Of a stretch of 64,000 bases of DNA, positions 17,688 through 26,914 are shown piece by piece. The position numbers and the translations under genes are program-made. The notes below the pieces were generated by a model. It did no database searches and was not told the origin of the DNA. It saw only the letters and a program-made list of their open reading frames with translations. Each line of letters opens with the position of its first letter. Position 1 is the first letter of the stretch. Source of the stretch: CALNYS01 sp942490855 (lineage in GTDB: Bacteria > Planctomycetota > Phycisphaerae > Phycisphaerales > UBA1924). The stretch lies in assembly GCA_942490855.1 (NCBI GenBank), contig CALNYS010000004.1:372001-436000 (forward strand), read 5' to 3'.

Positions 17688-18004
17688 ATCAGCGTGAACG
17701 CGCCTGGCGGCTCTCGGCGATCCTCCTCGCCGCCGCCGCCCTCGCGGTCAGCGTGATGGCGGCGGCGCACACGCCATCGACCGCAACAATCCCGACACAC
17801 CTGGTCGATCTGAACTCGGCGCCCGCCGCGCGCCTCCGCCTCCTCGAGGGCATCGGGCCATCGCTCGCGGGGGCGATCCTCGCCGACCGCCGCGAGCACG
17901 GCCCCTACCGCGATCTCGCGGACGTTGACCGGACGCCGGGGATCGGGCCACGCACGCTGCGGAGCATCGCCCCCGATGTCTCGCTCGCGTCCGACCCGCC
18001 GTAA
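17672..18004 (+). CDS. ComEA-like helix-hairpin-helix membrane protein
   Basis: This 110-residue protein has one N-terminal transmembrane helix (about 14-33) and a ComEA-type HhH DNA-binding domain at about 48-107 (VDLNSAPAARLRLLEGIGPS, then IGPRTLRSI). ComEA binds incoming DNA at the outer face of the membrane during transformation. GTG at 17672 overlaps the end of the preceding gene by 16 bases and includes the membrane helix; an internal ATG at 17755 would lose it. It lies 9 bp before mfd. Confidence 0.85.
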   Translation: MRERLDQRERAWRLSAILLAAAALAVSVMAAAHTPSTATIPTHLVDLNSAPAARLRLLEGIGPSLAGAILADRREHGPYRDLADVDRTPGIGPRTLRSIAPDVSLASDPP

Positions 18005-18013
18005 GATCATCCC

Positions 18014-21000
18014 GTGACGAGCCGTTCAACGCGAAACGCCCCGAAAAAACCCGCGGGCGGCGCCGACGTGTGCGCCGAGGCTGTCGCGCGCCTCCTCGGC
18101 GCCGGCGTGTGGGACGAGCTCGCCGGGCTCGTCAGCGCGCACGACAGCGTCAGCCTCGTCGGGCACGCCGGCTCGACGCCCGCGATCGCGGCCCAAGCGC
18201 TCGGCGCGCGAACGGGCAAGACGGTCCTGCTCGTCACGGCGCACCTCGACGACGCGGACGAGGCGCTCGCGGAACTCAGCGACCGCGGCGCGAGCGCGAT
18301 GCGACTCCCCGCGCTCGAGACGCTCCCCGGCGAGACGCAGGCGTCGCTGGAACTCGTCGCCGAACGCCTGCGCGCGCTGCGACGCCTCTCATCGGGCGGC
18401 TTCGGCGCCGGCGGCGTGCTGCTCGCGCCGATCCACGCCGTCATGCAAGCCGCCCCTGCGCCGGGCGCGATGGACCGCTGCTCGAAGCCCCTCCGCGTCG
18501 GCGACCGCCAAGACCCCGGCGGGCTGGTGCGTTGGCTCGACGACGCCGGGTACGAACGCGCCGAGACCATCGAAGAGCCCGGTGAGTACGCCGTCCGCGG
18601 CGGGATCGTGGACGTCTTCGCGCCCGGCTCCACGCAAGACGGCGACGGCGCGGTGCGCCTCGACTTCTTCGGCGACGAGCTCGAAAGCCTCCACGAGATC
18701 GACCTCGACACGATGGGCTCGGGCAGGAAGCTCGACGGGATCGACCTCGTCGGCGCGAGCGTTGACGCGCTCGCCGACGCGAAAGACCGGGCGACGCTGG
18801 CGTCGTGGCTGCCCGACGGGCTGATCGTCGCGTTGCTCGAGCCGACCGAGATCATCGAGCAGGCCCGCGGGTACTACGAGCGCACGACCAGCGAAGGGCG
18901 CCTGCTCGGCCCGCCCGCCGCGATCAAGAGCCTGCGCGACCGCTCGTCCTGCGTCGTCGAGATCACCCGGATGACGCCCGCGCCGGACAGCCCCCGGGTG
19001 GACATGCCCGCCGAACCGCTGCCCGAGTTCCCGCTCAGCGCCGGCGAGGCCCTGCGCGAGCTCGCGGGGACCGGCGACGCCGCGGTCGTCCTCTGCCAGA
19101 ACGACGGCGAGCTGTCGCGCACCCGGGAGCTGATTACCGAGCACGACCTCGCGGCGCGCGTGAGCGCCCAGCCGGGGTACCTCCACCGCGGCTTCGTGTG
19201 GCGCGACGCGGACGGCGCGCTCGCGGTGACGCCCAACCACGAACTGCTGGGGCGCTTCTACGCGCGCCGGCGCGGCGGGCGCCTCAAGGTCGGGCGCGCG
19301 ATGGACGCGTTCCTCGATCTCGCCCCGGGCGACCACGTCGTGCACTCCGACCACGGCGTCGCGAAGTTCGTCGGGCTGACCACGCTCGCCTCGCGCTCCG
19401 TCGCGGCGCAGCGGAGCGGGGAGACGGTCGAGGAAGAGTTCCTCACGCTCGAGTTCGCGGGCGGGACGAAGCTGCACGTCCCGGCACGCCAGATCGACGA
19501 GGTGCAGAAGTACGTCGGCGGGCACAAGGGGGCGCCCCCCCTCTCCACGCTGGGCGGGAAACGCTGGAAGAAACAGAAAGAGCAGGTCACCGAGGCGACG
19601 CGCGACCTCGCCGCCGAGATGCTCCAGGTGCAGGCCGCGCGCGCCGCGATGCCCGGCGTGCGCTACCCCTCCGACACGCTGTGGCAGCGCGAGTTCGAAG
19701 CGGAATTCCCGTACGACGAGACCGAGGACCAGCTCTCGGCGCTCGCGTCGATCAAGGGCGACATGTCCTCCGGACGCCCGATGGACCGCCTCGTCTGCGG
19801 CGATGTTGGCTTCGGCAAGACCGAGGTCGCGATCCGCGCGGCGTTCAAGGCCGCAGAGTTCGGGAAGCAGGTCGCGGTGCTCGTCCCGACGACGGTGCTC
19901 GCTGAGCAGCACGAGCGCACGTTCCGCGAACGCTTCGCGGGGTACCCGTTCACCGTCGAGTCGCTGTCGCGCTACAAAACCGCCGGCGAACAGCGCGAGA
20001 TCCTCGGACGCGTGCGCAAGGGGCAGGTGGACGTGCTCGTGGGCACGCACCGGATCCTGTCGAAGGACGTCGGGTTCGCCGACCTCGGGCTCGTCGTGGT
20101 GGACGAAGAGCAGCGGTTCGGCGTCGAGCACAAGCAGGCGCTCTTGGCGCTGCGCACGCAGATCGACGTGCTCACGCTCTCGGCGACGCCCATCCCGCGC
20201 ACGCTGCACATGTCGCTTCTTGGGCTACGCGACATCAGCTCGCTCACGACGGCGCCGGTGGACCGGCGCGCGATCGTCACCGAGGTCATCCCCTACAACG
20301 CGCAGCGCCTCAAGCGGGCGATCGAGCGCGAGCTCTCGCGCGAGGGGCAGGTGTTCTACGTGCACAACCGCGTCAAGAGCATCCACCGCGTCGCGGACGA
20401 GGTGCGCGCGATGGCGCCCGGCGCCGAGGTTGTCGTCGGGCACGGGCAGATGGGCGCGGGCGAACTCGAAAAAGTGATGCTCAAGTTCATCCGGCGTCAG
20501 GCGGACATCCTCGTGAGCACCACGATCATCGAGTCGGGCGTCGACATCCCGACCGCGAACACGATGATCATCGAGGACGCCGACCGCTTCGGGCTCGCCG
20601 ACCTCCACCAGCTGCGCGGACGCGTCGGGCGTTACAAGCACCGCGCGTACTGCTACCTGCTCCTCCCCAAGGACCGGGCGATGACGCCCAACGCGCAGCG
20701 ACGCCTCAAAGCGGTCGAGGAGTACTCCATGCTCGGCGCCGGCTTCAAGATCGCGATGCGCGACCTCGAGATCCGCGGCGCGGGCAACCTCCTCGGCGCC
20801 GAGCAGAGCGGGCACATCGCGACGGTCGGGTACGAGATGTACTGCCGTTTGCTCGAAGATTCCGTGCGCGCCCTCAAGAACGAGGCCCCGGCGCGCAAGC
20901 CGGATATCTCGATCGAGATCGGCGTCGCCGGGCTGATCCCCCGCGCGTACATCCCCTCACAGACGCGCCGGATGGAGGCCTACCGCCGGCTCGCGATCGC

Positions 21001-21334
21001 TTCGTCGCGCGAGCAGCTCGACACCGTCGCGCGGGACCTCACCGCCGCCTACGGCGAACCGCCCAAGGCCGTCAAAACGCTCCTCGAACTCGCGAGGCTG
21101 CGCATCGCGCTCGGCGAGATGGGCGTGCGCTCCGTCATCGTGCGCGAGCCCGACGTGATATTCCAGACAACCAAGGCGAAGGACTTGGCGGAGAAACTGC
21201 GCCCGGCGCACGGCACCGTCCGCGTCGTGACGGCAGGGGTCAAGGGCGACCTCGCCCCCGTCTACTACCGCCCGCCCAAGAACTACCTCGACCCGGCTTC
21301 GCTGCTCAACGTGCTGCGCACCCGGCTAGGGTGA
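18014..21334 (+). CDS. mfd: Transcription-repair coupling factor
   Basis: This is a 1106-residue Mfd that releases stalled RNA polymerase and recruits UvrA. The N-terminal UvrB-like part carries VRGGIVDVFAPGS. The CarD-like RNA-polymerase interaction domain starts near residue 430 (PGDHVVHSDHGVAKFVGL). The helicase has Walker A GDVGFGKTE near residue 595 and the DEEQ box (VVDEEQRFGV) near 695. The TRCF C-terminal domain closes the protein. The start is GTG. The 3' end overlaps the convergent glycosyltransferase gene by 29 bp. Confidence 0.97.
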   Translation: MTSRSTRNAPKKPAGGADVCAEAVARLLGAGVWDELAGLVSAHDSVSLVGHAGSTPAIAAQALGARTGKTVLLVTAHLDDADEALAELSDRGASAMRLPALETLPGETQASLELVAERLRALRRLSSGGFGAGGVLLAPIHAVMQAAPAPGAMDRCSKPLRVGDRQDPGGLVRWLDDAGYERAETIEEPGEYAVRGGIVDVFAPGSTQDGDGAVRLDFFGDELESLHEIDLDTMGSGRKLDGIDLVGASVDALADAKDRATLASWLPDGLIVALLEPTEIIEQARGYYERTTSEGRLLGPPAAIKSLRDRSSCVVEITRMTPAPDSPRVDMPAEPLPEFPLSAGEALRELAGTGDAAVVLCQNDGELSRTRELITEHDLAARVSAQPGYLHRGFVWRDADGALAVTPNHELLGRFYARRRGGRLKVGRAMDAFLDLAPGDHVVHSDHGVAKFVGLTTLASRSVAAQRSGETVEEEFLTLEFAGGTKLHVPARQIDEVQKYVGGHKGAPPLSTLGGKRWKKQKEQVTEATRDLAAEMLQVQAARAAMPGVRYPSDTLWQREFEAEFPYDETEDQLSALASIKGDMSSGRPMDRLVCGDVGFGKTEVAIRAAFKAAEFGKQVAVLVPTTVLAEQHERTFRERFAGYPFTVESLSRYKTAGEQREILGRVRKGQVDVLVGTHRILSKDVGFADLGLVVVDEEQRFGVEHKQALLALRTQIDVLTLSATPIPRTLHMSLLGLRDISSLTTAPVDRRAIVTEVIPYNAQRLKRAIERELSREGQVFYVHNRVKSIHRVADEVRAMAPGAEVVVGHGQMGAGELEKVMLKFIRRQADILVSTTIIESGVDIPTANTMIIEDADRFGLADLHQLRGRVGRYKHRAYCYLLLPKDRAMTPNAQRRLKAVEEYSMLGAGFKIAMRDLEIRGAGNLLGAEQSGHIATVGYEMYCRLLEDSVRALKNEAPARKPDISIEIGVAGLIPRAYIPSQTRRMEAYRRLAIASSREQLDTVARDLTAAYGEPPKAVKTLLELARLRIALGEMGVRSVIVREPDVIFQTTKAKDLAEKLRPAHGTVRVVTAGVKGDLAPVYYRPPKNYLDPASLLNVLRTRLG

Positions 21335-23372
21335 AGAGACCGTGCAGCGCGGGGAGGAACTCCCGCTCGCACACGCGGTCCCAGCTCATCTCGTGGGCGA
21401 GACGCCGCCCTGACTCGAGCCGCGCGTTGCGGTCGCTGGTGTTGCGAGGCAGCCGCTCGTCGAGCAGGCGCGCCACGCGTGCGCACTCGTCGTGTTCGAT
21501 CGCCGCGAGCTCCTTGGCCCCCGTTTCCTTCCCCGAGCGGCCGCCGTCGGTGAAGTCGGCGAGCACAACGTTCGGGTGCGTCGTTGCGTCGAGCCCGAGA
21601 TCGTCGGCCGCGCGGCGCATGAAGCCGGCGCACCCGCTGATCTCGGTCACCACCGCGATCGCCCCGGCGTGCAGCGGTTCGACGGGGGCGATGCCGAAGG
21701 GCTCGTAGACGCTCAGACCGAACTCAACGTCCGCGGCCCGGCGGAGATCCGCGAGATCGAGCCCCTTGGGCGATGCTTCACCGAGCGTCTCGTGCGAGAA
21801 CCCGAACTGGTTGACCACCACGGCGCGCACCGCTGCGGCGCTCTCGTTGAAGGCGGCCGCGTCGTGACACAGCCCCACCTCGGGCCCCTCCGCGTCGGGG
21901 TAGCCCTCGCGGTGGTGCGCCGGCCACGCGTACTCGCGGTTCATCCGGGTCACGTCGTCGAAGGAGCGCGGGCGGGCGCCGCAGGTGAGCAACAGGTACG
22001 CGGCCCGCTCGCCGCGCTGGGCCAGCATCGCGTCGAGCCCGCGGCACACCTCGATATCGCGCCAGAGCCCTTTGCTGATGACCGGTCGCGTGACGTGCGT
22101 GAACAGGTAGTCGGGACGGAAGCCGAGGAGCGGCTCGATCCAATCGAGCACTCGGGCGCGCGAGGCGAGCTTGTCCTCGATCCCGACATCGGGGACGGGC
22201 GCGCCGTTGTAGCAGAGCCCGACGGGCGTCTCGCGCATGTCGGCGCTGAGGTAGCGGAGCTCGTCGGCCGTGTCGTCGCCCACCGCGATCACCCCGTCGA
22301 GCGCGCACGCACGGCTGACGAGCTGGTGACGGTAGTTGCCCTGCTGGGAGCCGAACGTGTCCTCGATCGTCTCCCCGCGCTCGAGCGCGCGGCGCATCTC
22401 GGGGTAGAACGCCGCGTCGTGCCCCGGGTGGTGCTCGACAACGTGGCGCGCCGTGGAGCACTCGTGCCCGTGAAAAAGCGTGCGGAACCGGCCGGCGCGG
22501 TCGAGCGTCGCGGCGAGCGCCGCGGGCATCCCCATGTACTCGTGGCTGATGAGCACGCCGGGGAGCTCGTCGTCCTGCGTGAGCGCCACCAGGGCCGCGT
22601 ACGCCGGGGACGCCAGGCGCACCCACTGCTCGAAGTCGTCGTTGTGGTCGAAGGGGTGGCACTCGATCCCGAAGCGCTCAAAGAGCGTCGCCTTGAACGC
22701 GTTGACGGGGGCGGCCGTCGCACGGGAGAGATCAAAGAGCAGCACTTCTGCCTCGGCCGTGCGCTCGGGATCGACCGTGTCGCGGAACACGCGCGTGCCG
22801 TACACGGCGCGCACGCCGTACGCGAGCTCGATGGGCGCGAGTTTCGCTGCGAGGCCTGTCGGGTCGTACGCGTCCAGCGACGAGTAGATCACCCTCGCGC
22901 CGTCTCCGCCCAGCCGGCTGTTTACGTCGTCGGTCCGCCGTGTGTCCCACAGTGGGCCGACGAGGATCGAGCGGCCCACCGCCGAGCGGTAGACCGGGCT
23001 GGTGAGCAAGCCCTGGAGCACGGTCCCGATGCCGCCCATGTGGACGACGGCCTCGTGCGTAACGTGAGCAACGGTAAGCGGACGGTTCGTCATATCGTCG
23101 TTATCGGCACGATCGGGGCCCGCCTTGCGGGGCGTCCGCGACCACGCGCACGCCTCTTTGGTGATGGTCACTGTCACGCCCTCCGCGACGAGTTCGACGG
23201 GCTCGCCCGCGGCCAGCGCGGCCTCAACCGCCCCCGGCAGGTCCGTTTCTCGAACACTGAGCGGCTTCCCGTCGAGCGTCAGCCCGCCCACCCCCTGCTC
23301 GGCGAGCCAGCCGGCGAGGCGTACGGCCCGCTCGCGCGGGGTGTCGCCGACGATCGTGCCGGACTCAGGCAT
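21306..23372 (-). CDS. GT-B glycosyltransferase, glycogen/starch-synthase-like
   Basis: This is a 688-residue protein. The GT-B part starts near residue 93 (LTVAHVTHEAV), with a GGIG nucleotide-sugar loop resembling GlgA (VVHMGGIGTVL), a conserved HGHE segment, and the C-terminal E-x7-E-type motif in YEPFGIAPVEPLHAGA. The first ~92 residues are an extra small domain not typical of GlgA; an internal ATG at the domain border could serve as an alternative start. The ATG at 23372 overlaps the upstream membrane-protein stop by 8 bases, so the two are coupled. Its sugar donor and acceptor are unknown. Confidence 0.78.
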   Translation of the reverse strand: MPESGTIVGDTPRERAVRLAGWLAEQGVGGLTLDGKPLSVRETDLPGAVEAALAAGEPVELVAEGVTVTITKEACAWSRTPRKAGPDRADNDDMTNRPLTVAHVTHEAVVHMGGIGTVLQGLLTSPVYRSAVGRSILVGPLWDTRRTDDVNSRLGGDGARVIYSSLDAYDPTGLAAKLAPIELAYGVRAVYGTRVFRDTVDPERTAEAEVLLFDLSRATAAPVNAFKATLFERFGIECHPFDHNDDFEQWVRLASPAYAALVALTQDDELPGVLISHEYMGMPAALAATLDRAGRFRTLFHGHECSTARHVVEHHPGHDAAFYPEMRRALERGETIEDTFGSQQGNYRHQLVSRACALDGVIAVGDDTADELRYLSADMRETPVGLCYNGAPVPDVGIEDKLASRARVLDWIEPLLGFRPDYLFTHVTRPVISKGLWRDIEVCRGLDAMLAQRGERAAYLLLTCGARPRSFDDVTRMNREYAWPAHHREGYPDAEGPEVGLCHDAAAFNESAAAVRAVVVNQFGFSHETLGEASPKGLDLADLRRAADVEFGLSVYEPFGIAPVEPLHAGAIAVVTEISGCAGFMRRAADDLGLDATTHPNVVLADFTDGGRSGKETGAKELAAIEHDECARVARLLDERLPRNTSDRNARLESGRRLAHEMSWDRVCEREFLPALHGLFTLAGCAAR

Positions 23373-24537
23373 CGTGGGTGTCGGCGATCGCCTCGATATC
23401 GCCGCGCCGGACGGACTCGACGGCCGTGACCCGGGGCCAGACGTCGTCGATCGCCTGCCCGTCGCACGCCCGGCGGACGCGCAGGTACACGACGGACGAG
23501 GCGGCGAAGAAGAAGCTCAGCGCGTGCGCGCCGATGAGCGCCATCGCCGCCCGCTCCCACACGCCGATCGCCCCGGACGCGACGCCCGCCGTCCCCTCGA
23601 GCCCGTCGCGCTCCGGCAGCGGCGCAAAGAGCCGCGCGTCCCCGGCGAGGCCCGCGTCGGCGGCGCCCGTGAGCTCGGCCGACCAGTTGATCGCGGTCGT
23701 CACGATGATGGCGGTGATGAACACGCCCGCCGCGCCCTGGGCGATGAGGGCGACCGCCCACACCAGCAGCGAGAAGGGGCGTTCGATGAGGTAGGCGTAC
23801 GCGCGCTGGAACGCGTCGGTCGTGTCAGCGGAATCCGCGGCGACAGACGGGATGAGCAGCGGGAACCCCACCGCCAGCCCGAGCGTCAGGGTCGCGAGCG
23901 CCAGCCCGATGAGAAGCGCCGCGCCGTAGAGCACGCCGCCGGCGACGTCCACGCCCGGGAGCGACAGCAGGAGTGTGCCGAACACCCAAAGGAGCCCCGC
24001 GCACATCGCGATGAGGCCGAAGGGGAGCACGTACGCTCCCATCGAGGACTTCCAGCGCGTGAGGGCGTACGCGATCGCTTCGGGGACGCTGAGGGCGCGC
24101 CCGCGCGCGGCGTCCATGACGACAGAGCGCGAGACCGCGCCGCCGAAGAGCGTCCATACGGGGAGCAGCACCGCGATGAGCAGCGCGCAGCGCCACGGGG
24201 TGAGGCGCACCAGCGCCATGGGCGCGTAGATCATCCCCTCGACGAAGCCGCGCGACGCCCGCGGGAGGTCGAGGCGCACCAGCCCCTGCGCCGTCTCGCC
24301 GACGCCCCGGATCAGCGAACCGGACAGCGTCTCGAAGACGCCGTGCCCGAGGTCGGGGACGTCGCCGACGATCGCGTCAAAGACGCTCCCGACGACCATC
24401 AGGGCGCTGGCGGCGAGGAAGGCGATCACCAGACGCTGGGGCGCGAGCGCCAGCGGGGACGCGCTCCACAGGAGCGCCCAGCCCTCTCGGGGGCGGCGCG
24501 GGTGCAGCGCCGCGTGTTCGGTCGAAGATTCGCTCAT
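23365..24537 (-). CDS. Polytopic membrane protein of unknown function
   Basis: This 390-residue protein has about six hydrophobic segments (around 30-55, 115-140, 165-190, 195-225, 255-285 and 330-350). It has no motif I recognise. A long soluble loop between 285 and 325 and a charged C-terminal tail follow. It is translationally coupled to the downstream GT-B glycosyltransferase through an 8-base overlap, so it may work with that enzyme, for example in moving or presenting a glycan. This is inference only. Confidence 0.8.
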   Translation of the reverse strand: MSESSTEHAALHPRRPREGWALLWSASPLALAPQRLVIAFLAASALMVVGSVFDAIVGDVPDLGHGVFETLSGSLIRGVGETAQGLVRLDLPRASRGFVEGMIYAPMALVRLTPWRCALLIAVLLPVWTLFGGAVSRSVVMDAARGRALSVPEAIAYALTRWKSSMGAYVLPFGLIAMCAGLLWVFGTLLLSLPGVDVAGGVLYGAALLIGLALATLTLGLAVGFPLLIPSVAADSADTTDAFQRAYAYLIERPFSLLVWAVALIAQGAAGVFITAIIVTTAINWSAELTGAADAGLAGDARLFAPLPERDGLEGTAGVASGAIGVWERAAMALIGAHALSFFFAASSVVYLRVRRACDGQAIDDVWPRVTAVESVRRGDIEAIADTHDA

Positions 24538-24562
24538 GGGCAGAGCCTACCAGCGGGCGCGA

Positions 24563-25135
24563 TCACCCGGCGTCGAGGATCACGCGCGCCTGGGCGAGGA
24601 TGTCCTCGGGCTCGCTCATGCGACCGGGGCCCACAGCCCGGCACGCCTGCCAGCCCTCGGCCGGCCCGATGAAGCGGAACCCGTCGGCGCGCAGCGTTTC
24701 GAGGTTGCGCTGCGTGGACGCCTGGGACCACATCACCTCGTTCATCGCGGGCGCGAGCAGGACGGGGGTGGTCTTCGGGCTGATCGCAGAGAGCACCAGC
24801 GACACGACGTCGTCGGTGTGCCCGTGCGCGAGCTTGGCCATCGCGTTCATCGTGCAGGGGGCGACGATCACGAGATCGGCGCGGGTCGCGAGCGAGATGT
24901 GCTGCGGGTCGCTCGACTCGACGTGCTGCCACGGGCTGGTGTAGACCGGGTTCGCCGACAGCGCCTGGAACGTCAGCGGCGCAACGAAGCGCGTCGCGGC
25001 TTCGGTCATGCAGACCGTCACCCCGGCGCCCGCTTGCGCGAGTCGGCTGACGAGCGTGGCTGTTTTGTAGACGGCGATGCCGCCGGTGATGCCGACAACG
25101 ACGCGGGCGCCGTCGAGCTCGGACGGCGCGGACAT
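24563..25135 (-). CDS. coaC: Phosphopantothenoylcysteine decarboxylase (flavoprotein)
   Basis: This 190-residue HFCD-type flavoprotein covers only the decarboxylase half of the usual CoaBC fusion. Features are VVVGITGGIAVYK at the N-terminus, the PAMN active-site motif (VLLAPAMNEVMW) and the G-x-L-A-x-G-x-x-G-like region (ACRAVGPGRMSEP). It catalyses a step of coenzyme A synthesis; a separate CoaB synthetase is expected elsewhere. The ATG overlaps the rpoZ stop (TGATG), matching the common rpoZ-coaBC gene order. Confidence 0.9.
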   Translation of the reverse strand: MSAPSELDGARVVVGITGGIAVYKTATLVSRLAQAGAGVTVCMTEAATRFVAPLTFQALSANPVYTSPWQHVESSDPQHISLATRADLVIVAPCTMNAMAKLAHGHTDDVVSLVLSAISPKTTPVLLAPAMNEVMWSQASTQRNLETLRADGFRFIGPAEGWQACRAVGPGRMSEPEDILAQARVILDAG

Positions 25136-25371
25136 CAGGAGCGGGGCTGGTTCTCAGCCATCTCGGCGATGATCTCGTCCTCGGTCGCGGGCTCGATCTT
25201 GCCCTGGATGATCTCCTCGACGGCGATCTCGAGGTCGGTGCGTCCCTCGCGCTCGATGAGCGGGCGAGCGCCGTCCATCAGCTCGACAAGGCGACGCTGG
25301 ATGAGGGCGCAGGCGCGGAAGCGGCCGCCGACCATGTCGAAGATCTCTTCGCTCTTAAGGGCATCGATCAT
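25135..25371 (-). CDS. rpoZ: RNA polymerase omega subunit
   Basis: This 78-residue protein has the omega-subunit pattern: an N-terminal MIDALKSEEIFDMVGGRF, then a helix with ACALIQRRLVELMDGARP, and the acidic VEEIIQGKIEP. The open frame extends 12 codons further, but ATG at 25371 fits the family start and has GGAGC about nine bases upstream. It precedes coaC with a one-base overlap. The family is short and variable, so identification rests on pattern plus context. Confidence 0.82.
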   Translation of the reverse strand: MIDALKSEEIFDMVGGRFRACALIQRRLVELMDGARPLIEREGRTDLEIAVEEIIQGKIEPATEDEIIAEMAENQPRS

Positions 25372-25495
25372 CTGGGGAGTGCTCCGTCTGGGGCGCTGGG
25401 GGGACAAAGCGAGCCCAACAGTCTATCATGCCCACGAGCGGGCGGCAATCCGCCCGCGCGGTCTCCGCCCGCACCCTCACCAGCTGGAGTTTGTC

Positions 25496-26086
25496 ATGCA
25501 CCCGCAAGCGTACGCTTTCGGCGATCGTCTTACCCACGCCGCCAAGCCCGAATGGGGTGTCGGCGAGGTCGTCGCCGCTCAGAGCGTCCAGCAGAACGGC
25601 GTGGACTGCCAGCGGCTCCAGATCCGCTTCGAGCGGGCCGGGCTCAAGACCATCTCCACCGCCATCGCCGATCTCCGGCCCGCGAACGCGGTGCGAGCGG
25701 AGGTCGCGACGGCCGCGGCCGAGGAGCCGATCGACCTCTCCGACCCGCAGGAGACCCTCGGCGGCGTGCCCGAAGCGGCCCAGGACCCCTTCTCCTCCCC
25801 CGAAAAGCGCCTCGAGGCCACGCTGGACCTCTACAAGTACTCCGCCCACGGGGCCTCGCTCCTGGACTGGGCGGCGATGCAGACGGGGCTCGCCGACCCG
25901 ATGGAGCGTTTCAACCGCCACGAGCTCGAAGCGTTCTTTGAGCGCTTCCGGTTCAACCTCGACGCGCACCTGGGCAAGATGGTCCGAGAAGTGCGACGCC
26001 AGGACCCGGCCGCCCTCCGCCGCCTGACGGCCGCGGCGCCCCCCGACGCCCGCAACGCGGTGAAGCGCCTGAACGGTCGGGGTTGA
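25496..26086 (+). CDS. DUF3553-like small protein
   Basis: This is a 196-residue protein. The first ~65 residues resemble DUF3553/CarD-like small beta barrels (FGDRLTHAAKPEWGVGEV, then IRFERAGLKTI). The rest is helical and charged and not recognised. ATG at 25496 has GGAG seven bases upstream. The open frame that continues leftwards to 24536 is antisense to coaC and rpoZ and is discarded. It is divergent from rpoZ, with about 124 bp between starts. Function unknown. Confidence 0.75.
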   Translation: MHPQAYAFGDRLTHAAKPEWGVGEVVAAQSVQQNGVDCQRLQIRFERAGLKTISTAIADLRPANAVRAEVATAAAEEPIDLSDPQETLGGVPEAAQDPFSSPEKRLEATLDLYKYSAHGASLLDWAAMQTGLADPMERFNRHELEAFFERFRFNLDAHLGKMVREVRRQDPAALRRLTAAAPPDARNAVKRLNGRG

Positions 26087-26315
26087 CCCCACGCCACATC
26101 CGGCACAGACGGGGCGGCTGAGCGAAGGCGCCGAGCCCCGACGGATCCCTTCGAACCCCCCATTTTCAGCGTTCGCGACCTCAGAACGCGGGTGTTATCG
26201 GCGCCGGGCGACCATGGCGCCGGGGCCGGCGTCATCGCGGCGCGGTGGTTGTTTCTCTCCTGGTGTCCGTGTGCGAACGCGGGCGACAAGTCCAGAGGAG
26301 AGAAAGGGTTCCACC

Positions 26316-26600
26316 ATGAACGAGCAGGATTTCCAGAGCAAACTCGCCGAGCTCACCAACCAGATGAACGACCTTCCCGAGGGCGACCGGGAGAAGATCG
26401 AAGCCCTCGTCGAAGAGACCAAGGAGCGCCACGGGCGGATGAAGGCCTGCGTCGCGCAGCTCCAGGAGTCTCTCGACTACCTCCGCCTGAGCGTCAAGTA
26501 CCTCGTCTTCGACCTCGAAGCGACCCGCCGCGAGAACAAGTACCTCCGCTCGATGCTGACCGAAAAGAGCGGCGACGAGCACGCCGAGGGCGCCGACTAA
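26316..26600 (+). CDS. Small coiled-coil protein
   Basis: This is a 94-residue acidic protein predicted to be almost entirely helical. Heptad-like patterns run through residues 5-40 (LAELTNQMNDL) and 50-85 (LDYLRLSVKYLVFDLEAT). It has no enzymatic motif and no membrane segment. ATG at 26316 is preceded by AAAGGG. It is followed by a strong terminator at 26664-26698, so it is probably a single-gene transcript. The family is unknown to me. Confidence 0.75.
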   Translation: MNEQDFQSKLAELTNQMNDLPEGDREKIEALVEETKERHGRMKACVAQLQESLDYLRLSVKYLVFDLEATRRENKYLRSMLTEKSGDEHAEGAD

Positions 26601-26663
26601 ACCCTCCCCACCAGATCTCGCCTCGCCCGTCGCACTCCGGGCGTGGCTCCGTAGGGGTATGTG

Positions 26664-26698
26664 AAAAGCCGGTGGTCAGGGGTGGCCACCGGCTTTTT
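26664..26698 (+). terminator. Intrinsic terminator after the coiled-coil gene
   Basis: A 12-bp perfect stem (26664-26675 pairing with 26686-26697) rich in GC with A/T ends has a 10-nt loop and is followed by a T-run. It sits 64 bases after the stop at 26600. Confidence 0.88.
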
Positions 26699-26738
26699 GA
26701 CGCGCGCTCGTGTCGGTTTGTGGGCGTGGACGGCGCGG

Positions 26739-26744
26739 TATAGA
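26739..26744 (+). promoter_or_regulatory. Candidate -10 box of the tRNA-Ser gene
   Basis: TATAGA lies 34 bases upstream of the tRNA 5' end, in otherwise GC-rich sequence. A TTGTGG that could act as a -35 box lies 15 bases upstream of it, shorter than ideal. Confidence 0.35.
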
Positions 26745-26777
26745 CTTGGCGTCCGCTCGCGTGCAGACGCGACCTTG

Positions 26778-26867
26778 GGAGAGGTGGCCGAGCGGCTGAA
26801 GGCGCCGGTTTGCTAAACCGGTGAACGGGGTTAACCCGTTCCGCGGGTTCGAATCCCGTCCTCTCCG
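26778..26867 (+). tRNA. tRNA-Ser (anticodon GCU)
   Basis: This 90-nt class II tRNA has an acceptor stem GGAGAGG/CCTCTCC and discriminator G at 26867. The anticodon loop TTGCTAA sits in a perfect 5-bp stem (CCGGT/ACCGG), giving anticodon GCU. The long variable arm (AACGGGGTTAACCCGTT region) is typical of serine tRNAs, and the T-arm is GCGGGTTCGAATCCCGT. The CCA end is not encoded. A terminator follows at once. Confidence 0.97.
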
Positions 26868-26883
26868 CTTTGAACCGAATCGA

Positions 26884-26914
26884 CGCCTCCGAGACTCTCT
26901 CGGGGGCGTTTTTT
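26884..26914 (+). terminator. Intrinsic terminator of the tRNA-Ser gene
   Basis: An 11-bp stem (26884-26894 with 26898-26908, one T-G pair) is followed by six T residues, beginning 17 bases after the tRNA 3' end. Confidence 0.88.

Noticed and set aside
23125..24672. 515-residue plus-strand frame opposite the membrane protein
   Set aside because: Charged low-complexity translation antisense to a coupled membrane-protein gene with clear helices.
24536..25495. Upstream extension of the DUF3553-like frame
   Set aside because: It is antisense to coaC and rpoZ and low complexity; the ribosome binding site supports ATG at 25496.
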